Of a DNA stretch of 64,000 bases, positions 1 to 9,166 are shown one piece after another (positions within the stretch are counted from its first letter, which is position 1; each line of letters opens with the position of its first letter). The notes beneath the pieces were generated by a model, which was not told the origin of the DNA, did not search any database, and was given only the letters and a program-made list of their open reading frames with translations. The translations under genes and the position numbers were made by a program. The stretch is taken from positions 124,001-188,000 of the forward strand of contig CBDDEJ010000004.1 of assembly GCA_965226915.1 (NCBI GenBank), written 5' to 3'. Origin of the DNA: Io17-Chloro-G2 sp965226915. GTDB taxonomy: Bacteria; Chloroflexota; Dehalococcoidia; Lucifugimonadales; UBA3495.

Positions 1-33
1 GTCAATCGATTCCAGCGGGTTCCCATATCCGTC

Positions 34-567
34 CTAGTCACTATCTAAGTAGTGAACAGCCGACGCCAGGTCCTCATCCACCTGCCCGTCGCAATCATTG
101 TCCTTGCCGTCGAGGACCTCGAGCGAATTCGGATGTATTTCGTCGTCGGTGTCGTCGCAGTCGCCGCTATTGGTCACATATCCCGGCGCCGGGAAATCCG
201 ACAACAGGGGATTGGCCGGGCTGCCGAACCCATCGCCGTCTTGATCTTGGTAATAGGCGATAACTGTAACCGGAGTCGCGGCCTGAGTGGGCGAAGGCGC
301 CGGTGGAACCGGGGTCGCAAGGTCCGGTGTTGGCAACACTGTTGGCGCCGGGGTAATGGCTGCGGGCGTCGAATCCGGTGGCGCCGCGACCCTTGGGAAA
401 GGGTATGGAGTATAGGTTGGGTAAACGGTGTAGGTAGGATATGGTGTCTGGGTTGCTTGAACAGGGTCAGCCGGTGCGGGGGTCAAAACGCCATCCAATC
501 TCTCACATGCCAGGGCCATGGCTCCCAATATGAGAGCCAATATCAGCAATGTCACGCGACTTGGCAT
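34..567 (-). CDS. Secreted lipoprotein with MopE-type metal-binding repeat
   Basis: Putative lipoprotein of 177 residues. I start it at the ATG at 567 because GGGAG lies just upstream; an upstream ATG at 603 lacks this. Residues 1-20 form a signal peptide ending in a lipobox (ALA-C, Cys21). A long Pro/Thr-rich linker follows (repeated TPYPTYT-like units). The C-terminus carries DQDGDGFG, GDCDD and DNDCDGQVDED, the calcium/metal-binding signature of the MopE family (Pfam 'Putative metal-binding motif'). It is probably anchored outside the membrane, with the acidic domain projecting on the linker. The partner and exact role are unknown. Confidence 0.8.
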   Translation of the reverse strand: MPSRVTLLILALILGAMALACERLDGVLTPAPADPVQATQTPYPTYTVYPTYTPYPFPRVAAPPDSTPAAITPAPTVLPTPDLATPVPPAPSPTQAATPVTVIAYYQDQDGDGFGSPANPLLSDFPAPGYVTNSGDCDDTDDEIHPNSLEVLDGKDNDCDGQVDEDLASAVHYLDSD

Positions 568-964
568 TGAGACATCTCCCAAAAAGTGGTCTGTAGGATA
601 CAACGGGGCCGGTTCAGGCGAGAGACTAACTTATAGTCCGTATATCGATGTTAGCCGCGGATGGCTGTAACTTCCAACCCCTTTAGCCGGCCGGTCGCAG
701 AATAGGAGATGGAGGAGGACTCGTGGATGCCGATGCGCTGCTGGATCAAACCGGCTCACTGCCAGTTTGTGTGGTCCGGCCGCCGCGGGTCGAAGCGGGT
801 GCCTAAAGGACATCTTGTGATTAACGCAGATTGGCAGACTGACGGCAGTTGACGCGCTAGGCACGCCGTTTTATAGTTTTCCACATCCCGATGCGCGAAT
901 ATTTAGCGACACCAATCTGATCTGGCAAATTCAGATCTATTCAATTCTATTAAGGAGACATCCC
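568..964. other. Intergenic, no gene seen
   Basis: No reading frame here has a convincing start or protein-like composition. An AAGGAG ribosome-binding site at the right edge (about 951-956) serves the hydrolase gene starting at 965. Confidence 0.5.
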
Positions 965-1822
965 ATGACTACCCAAAAAGCATACCGTATGACCCTTCAG
1001 CTTCCTACGCGGTTACAGAGCGCGACATGGAGTACCTCAACGTTAACGGCGTGACCCGCATGGTGCGGATCTACCAGCCCGAAGGCCGGGGGCCATTCCC
1101 CATCCTTTTAAGCATTCACGGCGGGGCGTGGACCTCCGGCGATCACACCGGCTATGCGTCCACCAGCAAACCGTTGGCCGCCACCGGATTGGTTGTGGCC
1201 TGCATCGCCCAGAGGGTGGGCGCCGAGTTTCCATATCCCATGCAGGTTCAAGACATCCACTACGCCATCCGTTGGCTCAAAGCCCATGCCGGTGATTTCA
1301 ACGGCGACCCGGACGCCGTGGGCGGGATCGGTTATTCCAGCGGAGGGCACACCCTGCCCCTAGCCGCCATGCGCATCGACGATGCCCGATTCTCCGCTCT
1401 GCCCTTGGAAGGGTCGTCGCCGGCCGGCGCCAACGTGGCATTCACCATCTCATGCTGGCCGGTCATCGAACCTCTGCTCAGGTATCAGATCACAAAGGAA
1501 GCAGGCAAGACCGAGTTGCTGGAAAAGCATCACATGTTCTTCGGTGACGACGCGACCATGATTGAATCCACTCCCGCAAATGTCATCGAACGGGGCGAGA
1601 AACTGACGTTGCCGCCGGTGTTGGTACTTCATGGCACACCAGACGACGTGATGCCCATTGCCGCGTCCGAGAGATTCGTCGCCGCCTACCAACGCCGCCG
1701 GGGGACAAGCCCGCCTCGAGCCATTTGAGGGAATGGCCCATGGTTGGGCTAGGGAGGCGGGCCCCGAAGTCGACAAGTTCGTGCAGGTCGTTTCGGATTT
1801 CGTCGCACAACAGCTTGGTTAA
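965..1822 (+). pseudogene. Alpha/beta hydrolase (esterase/lipase type) with two frameshifts
   Basis: The longest intact frame (1027-1728) shows an alpha/beta hydrolase: an HGGAW oxyanion-hole motif and the nucleophile elbow GYSSG, then LHGTPDD carrying the acid residue. Both ends run on in other frames. Upstream, an ATG at 965 with a strong AAGGAG site begins MTTQKAYR and rejoins the main frame (YDPSASYAVTERDMEYL) only if one base is added near 988. Downstream, removing one G from the GGGGG run at 1700-1704 restores GQARLEPFEGMAHGWA and a natural end at 1822, which includes the expected catalytic His (AHGW). It is either a decaying gene or has two assembly indels. The substrate is unknown. 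Confidence 0.75.
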
Positions 1823-1866
1823 AATCCGCCAATAACCAACAACTCTCAATGGCGCCAAAGAAAAAG

Positions 1867-1894
1867 TCCCGGCCTAAACTGGCCGGGCTTTTTT
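1867..1894. terminator. Intrinsic terminator, probably bidirectional
   Basis: Stem CCCGGCC (1868-1874) pairs with GGCCGGG (1881-1887), followed by a T-run (1889-1894) and preceded by an A-rich stretch. It lies between the converging hydrolase and nitroreductase genes, so it can end both transcripts. Confidence 0.8.
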
Positions 1895-1965
1895 GTGGCG
1901 CTGTAGTTCCAGAGATCGGAACCTGAATATCCTGCAATGGCGCACTAAAATTTGCGCGCCCAAGA

Positions 1966-2586
1966 CTAGGCGAAAGCCGCGCCTTGCCAGCTTTCGCCCC
2001 AGCGGTCGCTGAAGGCCACTTCTTCCAGGGGGCGGCGCCTGGTGGGACCGTAGTGCGACCCTTCGGCCGGAAACCCGACGGGCAACTGGGCCACCGTGAC
2101 CACGTCCTCGGGGATACCAAGCATCGACTTGATCTCCGCCTCGAATCGCGTTTGCCGGGTGGTCAATGCGCTTCCCAGCCCGAGCCCTCGCGCCGCCAAA
2201 AGGATGTTCTGAACGGAAGGGAAGATGGATCCTCTGGAAACGGCAGCGCCAGGGGTGGCCTGGATGCAAGCCAGAATCAGCACTGGAACCTCATCCATGT
2301 GGTCCTCAAGGTGTTGGGCGGCGGTGTATACCCGCCGCTCCTGGGCTGTCATGTCGGGCCTGATCTCAAAATTTGCTCCGGACCGGTAAAGCTCCCCGAT
2401 CTTGCGCCGAATCTCCTGGTCTCGAATAACGATGAAGCCCCAGCCTTGCCTGACCCCGCCCGACGGCCCCTTAATGGCGGCCCGCAGCAAACGGGTGATG
2501 AGCTCGTCGGGAACCGGGTCGGGCCTGAAATACCGAATTGCTCTCTGGGTGTCAATTGCCTCAAACAGATCGATTCCGTCGGCCAT
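1966..2586 (-). CDS. Nitroreductase family protein
   Basis: FMN-dependent nitroreductase-fold oxidoreductase of 206 residues, the usual family length. The start is the ATG at 2586, preceded by GGAGGGAG; the frame upstream is not protein-like. Visible family features are the N-terminal FMN phosphate-binding QRAIRYF (14-20), PSGG (41-44), and a Gly-rich GLGLGSALTT segment (about 134-143). Such enzymes reduce nitro groups, quinones or flavins with NAD(P)H; the natural substrate cannot be read from sequence. It is monocistronic and converges on the hydrolase. Confidence 0.85.
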   Translation of the reverse strand: MADGIDLFEAIDTQRAIRYFRPDPVPDELITRLLRAAIKGPSGGVRQGWGFIVIRDQEIRRKIGELYRSGANFEIRPDMTAQERRVYTAAQHLEDHMDEVPVLILACIQATPGAAVSRGSIFPSVQNILLAARGLGLGSALTTRQTRFEAEIKSMLGIPEDVVTVAQLPVGFPAEGSHYGPTRRRPLEEVAFSDRWGESWQGAAFA

Positions 2587-2882
2587 GCGCTTCTCCCTCC
2601 AAATCGTACTCCAGCAGGAACCATACAAGGTTACCACCCGGGGCAATCTAGGGGGGCAATGCCACGCTCGCTGTCCTCCCGCGGGTTTCAGAAATCTTCT
2701 TTCAGCTGGCGAACTGAACATACCACCTTGCTTTGGTCCAGATAACCCTCGACCGATATTCCCGCCTTTTGCCAAACGTTCAGGATAGCGGGGCCCTGAA
2801 ATTCGACCAGGCGATGGAGGAGGCCTTGGGGAAATATTTGCATAGGCAACGTTAGCAAACGGTTAGCAAAACCCAAAAGATT

Positions 2883-2909
2883 AGGCCCCTGAGTTGTAGT
2901 CAGGGGCCT
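2883..2909 (-). terminator. Hairpin downstream of tRNA-Glu
   Basis: A perfect 10-bp stem (2883-2892 with 2900-2909, AGGCCCCTGA/TCAGGGGCCT) with a 7-base loop lies just past the 3' end of the minus-strand tRNA. The minus-strand tail contains a short T-run after three bases (AATCTTTT). It is likely the tRNA terminator, though the T-tract is imperfect. Confidence 0.6.
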
Positions 2910-2925
2910 TTTCGTGCCTAGAATT

Positions 2926-3002
2926 TGGTAGCGCGTGGGGGATTCGAACCCCCGATCTCCGCCTTGAGAGGGCGGTGTCCTGGGCCACTAGACGAACGCG
3001 CC
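2926..3002 (-). tRNA. tRNA-Glu (anticodon CTC)
   Basis: Cloverleaf on the minus strand: acceptor GGCGCGT/ACGCGCT, D arm, anticodon stem CCGCC/GGCGG with loop CTCTCAA (anticodon CTC, plus-strand bases 2966-2968), T arm with GGTTCGAATC, and an encoded CCA (2926-2928). The first acceptor pair would be a G-U wobble, which is slightly unusual. Anticodon CUC reads GAG, glutamate. Confidence 0.92.
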
Positions 3003-3873
3003 ACGCAATTTTGGCCCAACGGCCGGCCGGCCTTCGCCCGCTTCCTTCAAAAAGGAACTGGTGGAGGGGGTGAACCGCGAAGGCAAATGCTATCAGACGC
3101 CCTGAGGCTTGTAAACCGCCGCGGGGCTGCTTTACGGCGCCTTTGGAATGTGAAATCAACGAGTGTGGCCGCGGCGGTTTTTGGGGCGCGAACCAACGGG
3201 TCAAGGGGGCCGGAGGGCCGCTTATTTTTGTTCCAATAGGAATGCGACCAGGGCGTCGACATCAGCATCGCTTAGACCTGCGGTTATGCCCTGGGTCATT
3301 ATTCCGGGCACGAAACCTGGGACCACAAACACTTCCGGATCCCTGATGGACTCGGTGATGTAGTCTTTGCTCGACATTCCGGGCTTGCGCATCTCTCCTT
3401 CGGGGCCGATGTGTGTCAGGTCGGGCCCCACAGCGCCGGTGGAGATCCCTTCGACGGTATGGCAAGCGCCGCACCCCCCGCCGCCGGTGAAAATGTCCCT
3501 TCCTTGGGGCGCCAGGTCCCCGCCGCCGTTGCCGGTGGAACCATTGCCGCTGGAAACGCTCAGGTTAACCTCGTTCGCGCCGCCAAACTCCCAGGGGACT
3601 GTTGATTCCGTTTTCAGGTTCGATACGGTGAAGGTCACCGCCTTTCCGTCGTAATCGGTGTCTTTGGACTGCTCGACCATCAACTTGTAACGGCCGCCGC
3701 TCACTTCCGCTTGGATAACCGGACCGGTCTTTCCTTCGATGAACGCGGTAACCATTGTTCCATCCGGCGCCGCGGACCCGTCGACTGAGACCGTGCCGAC
3801 AAACACGTGGGGGGAGGCCCGGAGTCGCCGACATCAATGGCAGTGGCTGCCGGCGTCTGGTTGCCCGAGGGAT

Positions 3874-5304
3874 GAAACTGTTCAGAGTTGAGGGGAAGTG
3901 AGCAACCGGCGGCATTCCAGGAGGGGATTGAGACCTCTGGCCCGCCAGGTGCCAAAGAGGGATGCCAAGGTCATCTTGCTGTCGGCGCCCTGCCCTGAGC
4001 GGGCGCCGCCGCTGATCTTGCGACTGGTTACCAGATGCCGCAGGCTCCGCTCGGCGGCGTTGTTGTCTGAAGGCACGGCTGGGTCCGACACGAAGACAAA
4101 CAGTTCCTTGATGAACCGTTCCATGCGCCGGCAGAGCTTGGCCTGAACCGCCAGGGGATCTTTAAGGAAAGGCCGCGCCAAGACCATTAGTTTCTCCTCC
4201 AGCATTAGCTGGGTGCGATGGCCTGGCTGGGCTCGGGGAAGGACCGAGGCCTTGGCCTCCGTGTAGACCTGGTGAACCGCCTCGGCCCACTGAGCCAGCC
4301 CAGCGTCTTCTGGGTACAACCCTTTCAGGTCATGGATATCCCGCAGCAGATGAGCCCAGCACCGTTGCTTCAGGCCCGGGTAGTGGTTATAGGCGGCGTA
4401 GAAATCACTGACCAACACTCCGCTGAAGGAGAAATCCAGCACCTCATCCACCACCCCCTTATCCCGACCCCGACGCAGGAAGTATCGTTCGCTGGGAGTG
4501 CTGAAGGTCCAAACATAGCCGTTGCTCCCGTCCTGGCGCCAGCCGGTTTCGTCGCCCTGCACCACGGGACTGGCGCGGACTTGCTCGAGCACCTCTCGCA
4601 CCGCCGTCTCAGCCTGACGGGCTACTCCATGGACGGCCTCGACGATGGCGCCAACACTCAGGTGCAACTGATGGACGCTCTCCAGGTACCATTGGATGAT
4701 TCTTATGGGCAACCGTCCCTCCTCCCGCAGGGTCACCATCAGGCTTACCAGATTGACCCCCAGGCGCTGCTGGCCCAGAACCACCCCCTGCAGGGCCTCT
4801 TTGGGCAGCCGGCGCCGCTGGCATACCGGACAGATGCGGGCTACCAGGGCGTGCTCGGTCACTTCTACCGGAGCCACCGGTAGCTCAATGACTTCCCGAG
4901 TTCGCTGTACCCATCCGCCGTTCAGGTGAGTCCCGCAGTCGGGACAGACCGCCACGGCATGCTCCACCCGCCGGGTAGGAGTCATGCGCTGGCGGGCGAA
5001 GCCATGGCGGCGCGGCTTTCTGGGCTCCTTTTTCTCCGGCGCTTGCCGGCTGGAGTGCGGCTGATTACCCGGCATCCCCGACGACCCGCGCCGGTTGGGA
5101 CGGGATTCCAGAACCCCAATCCGCCTTTGCAAATCGGCAATGACTCCCCGCTGGCCGGCAATTATCTCCAGCAGAGTTTCGCCACTCGCCGCGTTCAGGT
5201 CTAGTTCAGTGTCCACCTCCCTGGTATGCCACAACTCCCCCGGCCATGCCAGCGTTTTTCCAACGGCTTTGAGCCAATTCACCTCATCAAGTCTGAACAG
5301 TTAC
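3874..5304 (-). mobile_element. IS66-family element (ISBst12-like, single gene), copy 1
   Basis: A 1431-bp element. The ends are GTAACTGTTCAGA (right end, read inward on minus) and GAAACTGTTCAGA (left end), imperfect inverted repeats. It is flanked by a perfect 8-bp direct repeat, CGAGGGAT at 3866-3873 and 5305-5312, the duplication size known for IS66. It carries only the transposase and no tnpA/tnpB, as in the ISBst12 subgroup. It has nearly identical sequence and the same length as 46584-48014, in opposite orientation. It interrupts the cytochrome lipoprotein gene. Confidence 0.93.
3882..5282 (-). CDS. tnpC: IS66-family transposase (TnpC), copy 1
   Basis: 466 residues starting at a GTG 22 bases inside the element end. 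Order of parts: N-terminal leucine-rich coiled region (about 25-60), a basic linker, a zinc-binding pair of CPDCG and CPVCQ (about 118-160), then the DDE catalytic core: D in GDETGW, D in SDFYAAY, E in NNAAERSLR. The C-terminus has the typical IS66 tail. It differs from the second copy at only three residues that I can see (T/A near 10, G/A near 46, E/G near 227). It appears intact and potentially active. Confidence 0.93.
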   Translation of the reverse strand: MNWLKAVGKTLAWPGELWHTREVDTELDLNAASGETLLEIIAGQRGVIADLQRRIGVLESRPNRRGSSGMPGNQPHSSRQAPEKKEPRKPRRHGFARQRMTPTRRVEHAVAVCPDCGTHLNGGWVQRTREVIELPVAPVEVTEHALVARICPVCQRRRLPKEALQGVVLGQQRLGVNLVSLMVTLREEGRLPIRIIQWYLESVHQLHLSVGAIVEAVHGVARQAETAVREVLEQVRASPVVQGDETGWRQDGSNGYVWTFSTPSERYFLRRGRDKGVVDEVLDFSFSGVLVSDFYAAYNHYPGLKQRCWAHLLRDIHDLKGLYPEDAGLAQWAEAVHQVYTEAKASVLPRAQPGHRTQLMLEEKLMVLARPFLKDPLAVQAKLCRRMERFIKELFVFVSDPAVPSDNNAAERSLRHLVTSRKISGGARSGQGADSKMTLASLFGTWRARGLNPLLECRRLLTSPQL

Positions 5305-5400
5305 CGAGGGATCTGTGCCTTTGGGGCCGCCTCCGCAGGCTGCAATAACAAATAGTGTTGCCGACACCAGACCGGCGATCATCCAGAATTTAGATCTCAA

Positions 5401-5860
5401 CGTTCCTCCCGATGCTTTGTCGCTTTGGTTATGGCTACAAGAAATTCTCATCCACAAACTTCTAACGTGTCAAGCAGACCGTCATCCCGCTGATACGCTC
5501 CGCTCAGATTTAATTCAACCAACTCTACAACGACGGGTTATCCTACAAGGTAACTCGTGGGCGGATTTTAAAGCTGGCAACGAACGAGTGCGAGTCTCCC
5601 ATGATGAACGGTCCGTAGCTGAAGAAGAAGACCTGAGCGTGTTTTCTCATAACGCGTCGTTGTAGTACTAGCGAGACTCCAAAACCCGTTCTTCCAGAGA
5701 GTCACTATCTGGTCGATTGTCTCTCTGAGAAGCAAGGGGGATATTCGAGGCGTGATAGACTGAAAATCCAGATCGATTCCCTGCAGGCGCCAGACGGCGC
5801 TCGCTTAGTAAATCCTTGGTTATCTACAGCTAGGTAAACCCGAGCATGGACCTACATTTT
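5401..5860. other. Intergenic, no gene; contains an inverted repeat
   Basis: No convincing reading frame. One arm CTACAACGACGGGTTAT (5525-5541) is inverted at 5649-5665 with a single mismatch, about 107 bases apart. It could be the ends of a small mobile element or a structured RNA. Nothing else is recognisable. Confidence 0.4.
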
Positions 5861-5876
5861 TACATGAGGTACGCTT

Positions 5877-6887
5877 TTGGAACTGGGTAAATTTCCCGCA
5901 GCGTTGCTGGAACGGATGCTGGCCAACAACCCCATAACCGATCCCAGGGTGTTGTTGGGGCCCGGCGTGGGGGAGGACGCGGCCGCCCTGGACATGGGAG
6001 ACCGTCTGCTGGTGGTGAAAAGCGACCCCATCACCTTCGCCACCGACGCCATCGGGTGGTACGCCGTGCAGGTAAACGCCAACGATGTCGCCTGCACCGG
6101 GGCCATACCAAAGTGGTTTTTAGCCACTATTCTAGTCCCGCAGAGTTTCTCCGAATCTCAAGGCCAGGCGGTGTTTGACCAGGTGGTGGAAGCCTGCGCG
6201 GGCTTGGGGATATCCCTAGTGGGCGGCCACAGCGAGGTCACTTATGGCATAGACCGCCCCATCGTCATGGGCTCCATGCTGGGCGAGGTGGACCGGGACC
6301 GGCTGGTGCGCACCGGCGGAGCTCAGGAAGGGGATAGCGTTGTGGTTACCAAGGGCGTGGCAATAGAGGGCATCGCGCTGCTGGCAAGGGAACGCGGTCA
6401 ATACCTGCTGGACAAAGGAGTACCCGCTGAAATCATCGAAAATGCATCTGTGTACTTAACGAACCCGGGTATCAGTGTAGTGAATGACGCTCGCATAGCC
6501 ATTGAATCCGTGGAAGTACATTCTTTGCACGACGTCACCGAAGGCGGCCTTGCCACCGCATTGCGTGAGGTGGCCATCGCCTCGGGTTTAGGGGTAGGCG
6601 TGGAAGAAGACAGCATACCGGTGTTGCCCGAATGCCGGGAGATATGCGCGGCGCTGGGTCTGGACCCCCTCGGGCTATTGGCATCGGGCGCGATGCTGGT
6701 GACCCTGCCAGCCATAGAGGCGCTTCGCCTACTTTCTTCGCTGGAAAGGGAAGGCATCGATGCCTATGAGATCGGCCAAATGCTCGACCCATCAGAGGGC
6801 CTTCAAATGATCGGCCGGGAAGGAGAGGCGCCGTTGCCGGAGTTTGCCCGGGACGAATTGGCCCGGTTTTTTTCTGAATCAGCGTAG
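5877..6887 (+). CDS. AIR synthase-related protein, HypE-like
   Basis: 336 residues in the PurM/HypE/SelD/ThiL ATP-binding fold. The start is a TTG with GAGG about 8 bases upstream. The N-terminal half carries GPGVGEDAA (ATP/Mg-binding loop), VKSDPITFATD and NANDVACTGA, hallmarks of the HypE/ThiL branch; the second half has HDVTEGGLATALREVA and the Gly-rich ASGAML. HypE dehydrates a thiocarbamate for hydrogenase CN ligands, but no other hyp gene is nearby and the conserved HypE C-terminal Cys tail is absent, so the real substrate is uncertain. It is not SelD: the catalytic Cys/Sec N-terminus is missing. Confidence 0.8.
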   Translation: MELGKFPAALLERMLANNPITDPRVLLGPGVGEDAAALDMGDRLLVVKSDPITFATDAIGWYAVQVNANDVACTGAIPKWFLATILVPQSFSESQGQAVFDQVVEACAGLGISLVGGHSEVTYGIDRPIVMGSMLGEVDRDRLVRTGGAQEGDSVVVTKGVAIEGIALLARERGQYLLDKGVPAEIIENASVYLTNPGISVVNDARIAIESVEVHSLHDVTEGGLATALREVAIASGLGVGVEEDSIPVLPECREICAALGLDPLGLLASGAMLVTLPAIEALRLLSSLEREGIDAYEIGQMLDPSEGLQMIGREGEAPLPEFARDELARFFSESA

Positions 6888-6977
6888 GTGCATCTATGGG
6901 CGGAGATCACAGGCTGCCGATCGCTGATCTGGAACCGTAGGAATCCAAACCGGCCGGCGGCTGCCTGTCAGGTCGAT

Positions 6978-7949
6978 CTACACAGAACCTCGGTACACTT
7001 TTATCGCATCTGTTAGCTGATCCAAGGTAATATTGCCGCCACTAACGGTAATAGATACTTTCTTACCCTTAATAGACTCCCGCATCTTTACCGCTCCCGC
7101 CGTAGCAGCCGCCCCCGCTCCTTCCGCCATGGTATGGGCCTTCTCGATCAACAGGCCGATGGCGCAGCGTATCTCGTCGTCGCTGACCAGGATGAAATCG
7201 TCCAGGTGCTCCTTCAGGATGGTCTGGGGCAATTCGTAGCCCGAAGCGGTGGCCAGTCCTTCGGCAAAGGTCTGGTTGATATCTTCCATCAAGCGTCCCG
7301 ACTGCCACGAACGGTAGCCCCCCGGGGCGGATTCCGACTGGACGGCTATTACCTTTATCTCTGGAGAAATGTACTTGGCCACCAAGCAGGCGCCGGCCGC
7401 GCTGCTGCCCCCACCCAGCGGCATGATAATCACTTCAACGTCGGGCAGGTCTTCGACGACTTCCAACGTCTGGGTGGCTACGCCTGCAATCAGCAGAGGC
7501 GCGTTGGCCGGATGGGAGTAGTGATAACCTTCCTCGGCTGCAAGCATTTCGCAATGAGCCCTTGCCTGGTCGAAGTCTTTCCCTTGGAAGATCAACTCCG
7601 CGCCCAAAGCCTCCATGGCGGCGACCTTCAGATGATTGGCGCCCTCGGGCAGAACGATCAGCGCCCTGGCGCCGAATAACCGGCAGGCGCTGGCGATGGA
7701 CTGGCCATGGTTGCCGGTTGACGCCGTGATGACTCCCCGGTCCCGCTCCTCTTGGCTGAGATTGGCCAGCAGGTTGACGCCTCCCCGGGCCTTGAAGGCG
7801 CCCAACGGCAGATGCTCGTCGTGTTTCAGGTAGATCTCCGCGTCCAACAGTTGGCTTAGACCGGCTGAATAGGTAAGCGGGGTCCTGGGAATATGCGGGG
7901 CGATGGTTTTTTTCGCCTTGTAGACATCCCTGATGGTCGGCAAATTCAT
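6978..7949 (-). CDS. Threonine dehydratase-like PLP enzyme
   Basis: 323 residues, fold-type II PLP enzyme. Lys53 in AFKARGG is the Schiff-base lysine; STGNHGQ (78-84) binds the substrate carboxylate; GGGSSAAG (179-186) holds the PLP phosphate. No regulatory ACT domain follows, so it resembles the catabolic TdcB type, serine racemase or threo-3-hydroxyaspartate dehydratase more than biosynthetic IlvA. The reaction would be threonine or serine to the 2-oxo acid plus ammonia. It is monocistronic and has only a weak Shine-Dalgarno sequence. Exact substrate uncertain. Confidence 0.85.
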   Translation of the reverse strand: MNLPTIRDVYKAKKTIAPHIPRTPLTYSAGLSQLLDAEIYLKHDEHLPLGAFKARGGVNLLANLSQEERDRGVITASTGNHGQSIASACRLFGARALIVLPEGANHLKVAAMEALGAELIFQGKDFDQARAHCEMLAAEEGYHYSHPANAPLLIAGVATQTLEVVEDLPDVEVIIMPLGGGSSAAGACLVAKYISPEIKVIAVQSESAPGGYRSWQSGRLMEDINQTFAEGLATASGYELPQTILKEHLDDFILVSDDEIRCAIGLLIEKAHTMAEGAGAAATAGAVKMRESIKGKKVSITVSGGNITLDQLTDAIKVYRGSV

Positions 7950-8023
7950 GGCGTTAATCCGTAATCAAGTGGCTATGTTCAGAATAAGTAAGGGTCAACC
8001 CAGTGTCAATCGCGCAACCGGCC

Positions 8024-8701
8024 TCAACTGCCGGCGCTATCGCCGCCGCCCGGTGCGCCCATTTCTTCTCTTTGTTGGGCCCGGATCGCATTGATCCTCT
8101 TGACCACAAACCAGACGCCCGCCAAAATGATCAACCCCAGTATGGGGAAGTCAAAGGGGCGCATCACCGCCCGCATCGACTCCCAGTTCTCGCCCAACAG
8201 AAATCCCCCGTAGGCCAGACCAAGACTCCAAGGGAAGGAACCGGCAAAAGTGTACACGCTGAACTTCCAGAAGTTCATCCTGGCGATGCCGGCGGGTATG
8301 CTGATAAAAGTCCTTACCACCGGAACCAGGCGGCCGAAAAACACCGCCCATTCCCCGTAACGCGAGAACCACACTTCGGTCCGGTCAATCTCCTCCTTTG
8401 TAAGTAGTACATATTTACCGTATTTCAGCAGTAATGAGCGGCCGCCCTTCAAACTGACCCAGTAAGCCGCCCAAGAACCCAGCAGGTTTCCCAACGCGCC
8501 GTAAAACCCGGCAAGCAACAGCATGGCCCAACCGCCTCCCTTCGCGTCGACCAATAGCCAACCCGCCAAGGGCATGATTAGCTCGCTGGGGAAAGGGATG
8601 CCGGCGCTTTCCACGGCCATAAGAAAAACGACGCCTCCCCAACCGATGGTGTCGTAAACCTGCGTGATGACCAGCAGAAATACCGCTTCTATTTCGTGCA
8701 T
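8024..8701 (-). CDS. DedA family membrane protein
   Basis: 225 residues with several hydrophobic segments and the VTT/SNARE-associated (DedA) signature: E and P in ESAGIPFPSELIMPLAGW (about 28-45), then GNLLGSWAAYWVS and the FFGRLVPVVRTFISIPAG motif with conserved R and the G-x-x-R-M-x-x-W-K-F stretch (about 130-150). DedA proteins act in phospholipid/undecaprenyl-phosphate recycling and membrane homeostasis. The start at 8701 has no strong ribosome-binding site. Confidence 0.88.
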   Translation of the reverse strand: MHEIEAVFLLVITQVYDTIGWGGVVFLMAVESAGIPFPSELIMPLAGWLLVDAKGGGWAMLLLAGFYGALGNLLGSWAAYWVSLKGGRSLLLKYGKYVLLTKEEIDRTEVWFSRYGEWAVFFGRLVPVVRTFISIPAGIARMNFWKFSVYTFAGSFPWSLGLAYGGFLLGENWESMRAVMRPFDFPILGLIILAGVWFVVKRINAIRAQQREEMGAPGGGDSAGS

Positions 8702-8860
8702 TCACTCAAAATGGACGTCGCGCCAGCGTATTGCCGGCGATTTGGACCGGCGATTTGAAATTGACTCCATCCGCGGTTAAGCCGGGAAGAAACCTGCGGT
8801 TTTTAGTATTTATTATGTAACCCTTCTTAAACTAATCTAAATCTTTATTTGTATATTGTC

Positions 8861-8889
8861 TTGACAAAGACCGAAGCTGGTGATAGATT
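8861..8889 (+). promoter_or_regulatory. Sigma-70-type promoter
   Basis: A perfect -35 box TTGACA (8861-8866), 17-base spacer, and -10 box TAGATT (8884-8889). It drives the small HTH gene starting at 8942; the leader is about 45 bases. Confidence 0.75.
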
Positions 8890-8941
8890 AAACGTGGATT
8901 AGAAATGCAACGTTACACAAAGGTTGCACAGGAGGTACACT

Positions 8942-9166
8942 TTGGCCAGAAAGACTAAACTGATGCAGCGCGTAGAGAATGATCACCAACGTCCCCTGGA
9001 GCGGCTCCTACCCGAGATGGTCAACGAGATTGGCCTTTCCAGCACAGCCGAGGAGCTGGGTGTAAGCAAGGCCACTCTCGGTTACTGGCTCTTGAAACTG
9101 GGTATCAATGTACGGCGCGTCGCCCTGGCGCCCGGCGAAACCCTGGAAGTCAAGCGAGCCAGCTAA
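8942..9166 (+). CDS. Small helix-turn-helix protein
   Basis: 74 residues. I start it at the TTG at 8942, because AGGAGGT sits 5-6 bases upstream; the in-frame TTG at 8924 would place the ribosome site inside the gene. The central part, STAEELGVSKATLGYWLLKLG, is a clean HTH of the homeodomain-like/MerR-HTH type, flanked by a basic N-terminus (ARKTKLMQR) and a short beta-like tail. It is a probable DNA-binding regulator with its own strong promoter and no operon partner. The target is unknown. Confidence 0.72.
   Translation: MARKTKLMQRVENDHQRPLERLLPEMVNEIGLSSTAEELGVSKATLGYWLLKLGINVRRVALAPGETLEVKRAS

Larger units (their letters stand above)
3222..5400 (-). pseudogene. Lipoprotein cytochrome c, split by IS66-type element
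   Basis: The 5' part (5400-5305) starts at a TTG (5400) with GGAGGAAC just upstream and encodes a signal peptide with lipobox IAAC and CGGGPKG. The 3' part (3865-3222) carries a beta-rich domain and then a haem c site CGACH in a single-haem cytochrome domain (GRDIFTGGGGCGACH). The two parts join exactly across the element's 8-bp duplication (DPSGNQTP). One further defect is needed: the G6 run at 3809-3814 must be one base longer to connect the N-terminus with MFVGTVSVDG. The rebuilt protein is about 246 residues, a membrane-anchored electron carrier. It is now inactive unless both defects are artefacts. Confidence 0.8.

Noticed and set aside
4218..4883. Open frame on the plus strand inside IS66 copy 1 (and its mirror in copy 2)
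   Set aside because: Antisense to the transposase; present in both copies only because the copies are identical.
5877..6887. Reading the AIR synthase-like gene as selD because selC is present
   Set aside because: It lacks the SelD N-terminal Cys/Sec loop and follows the HypE/ThiL pattern.
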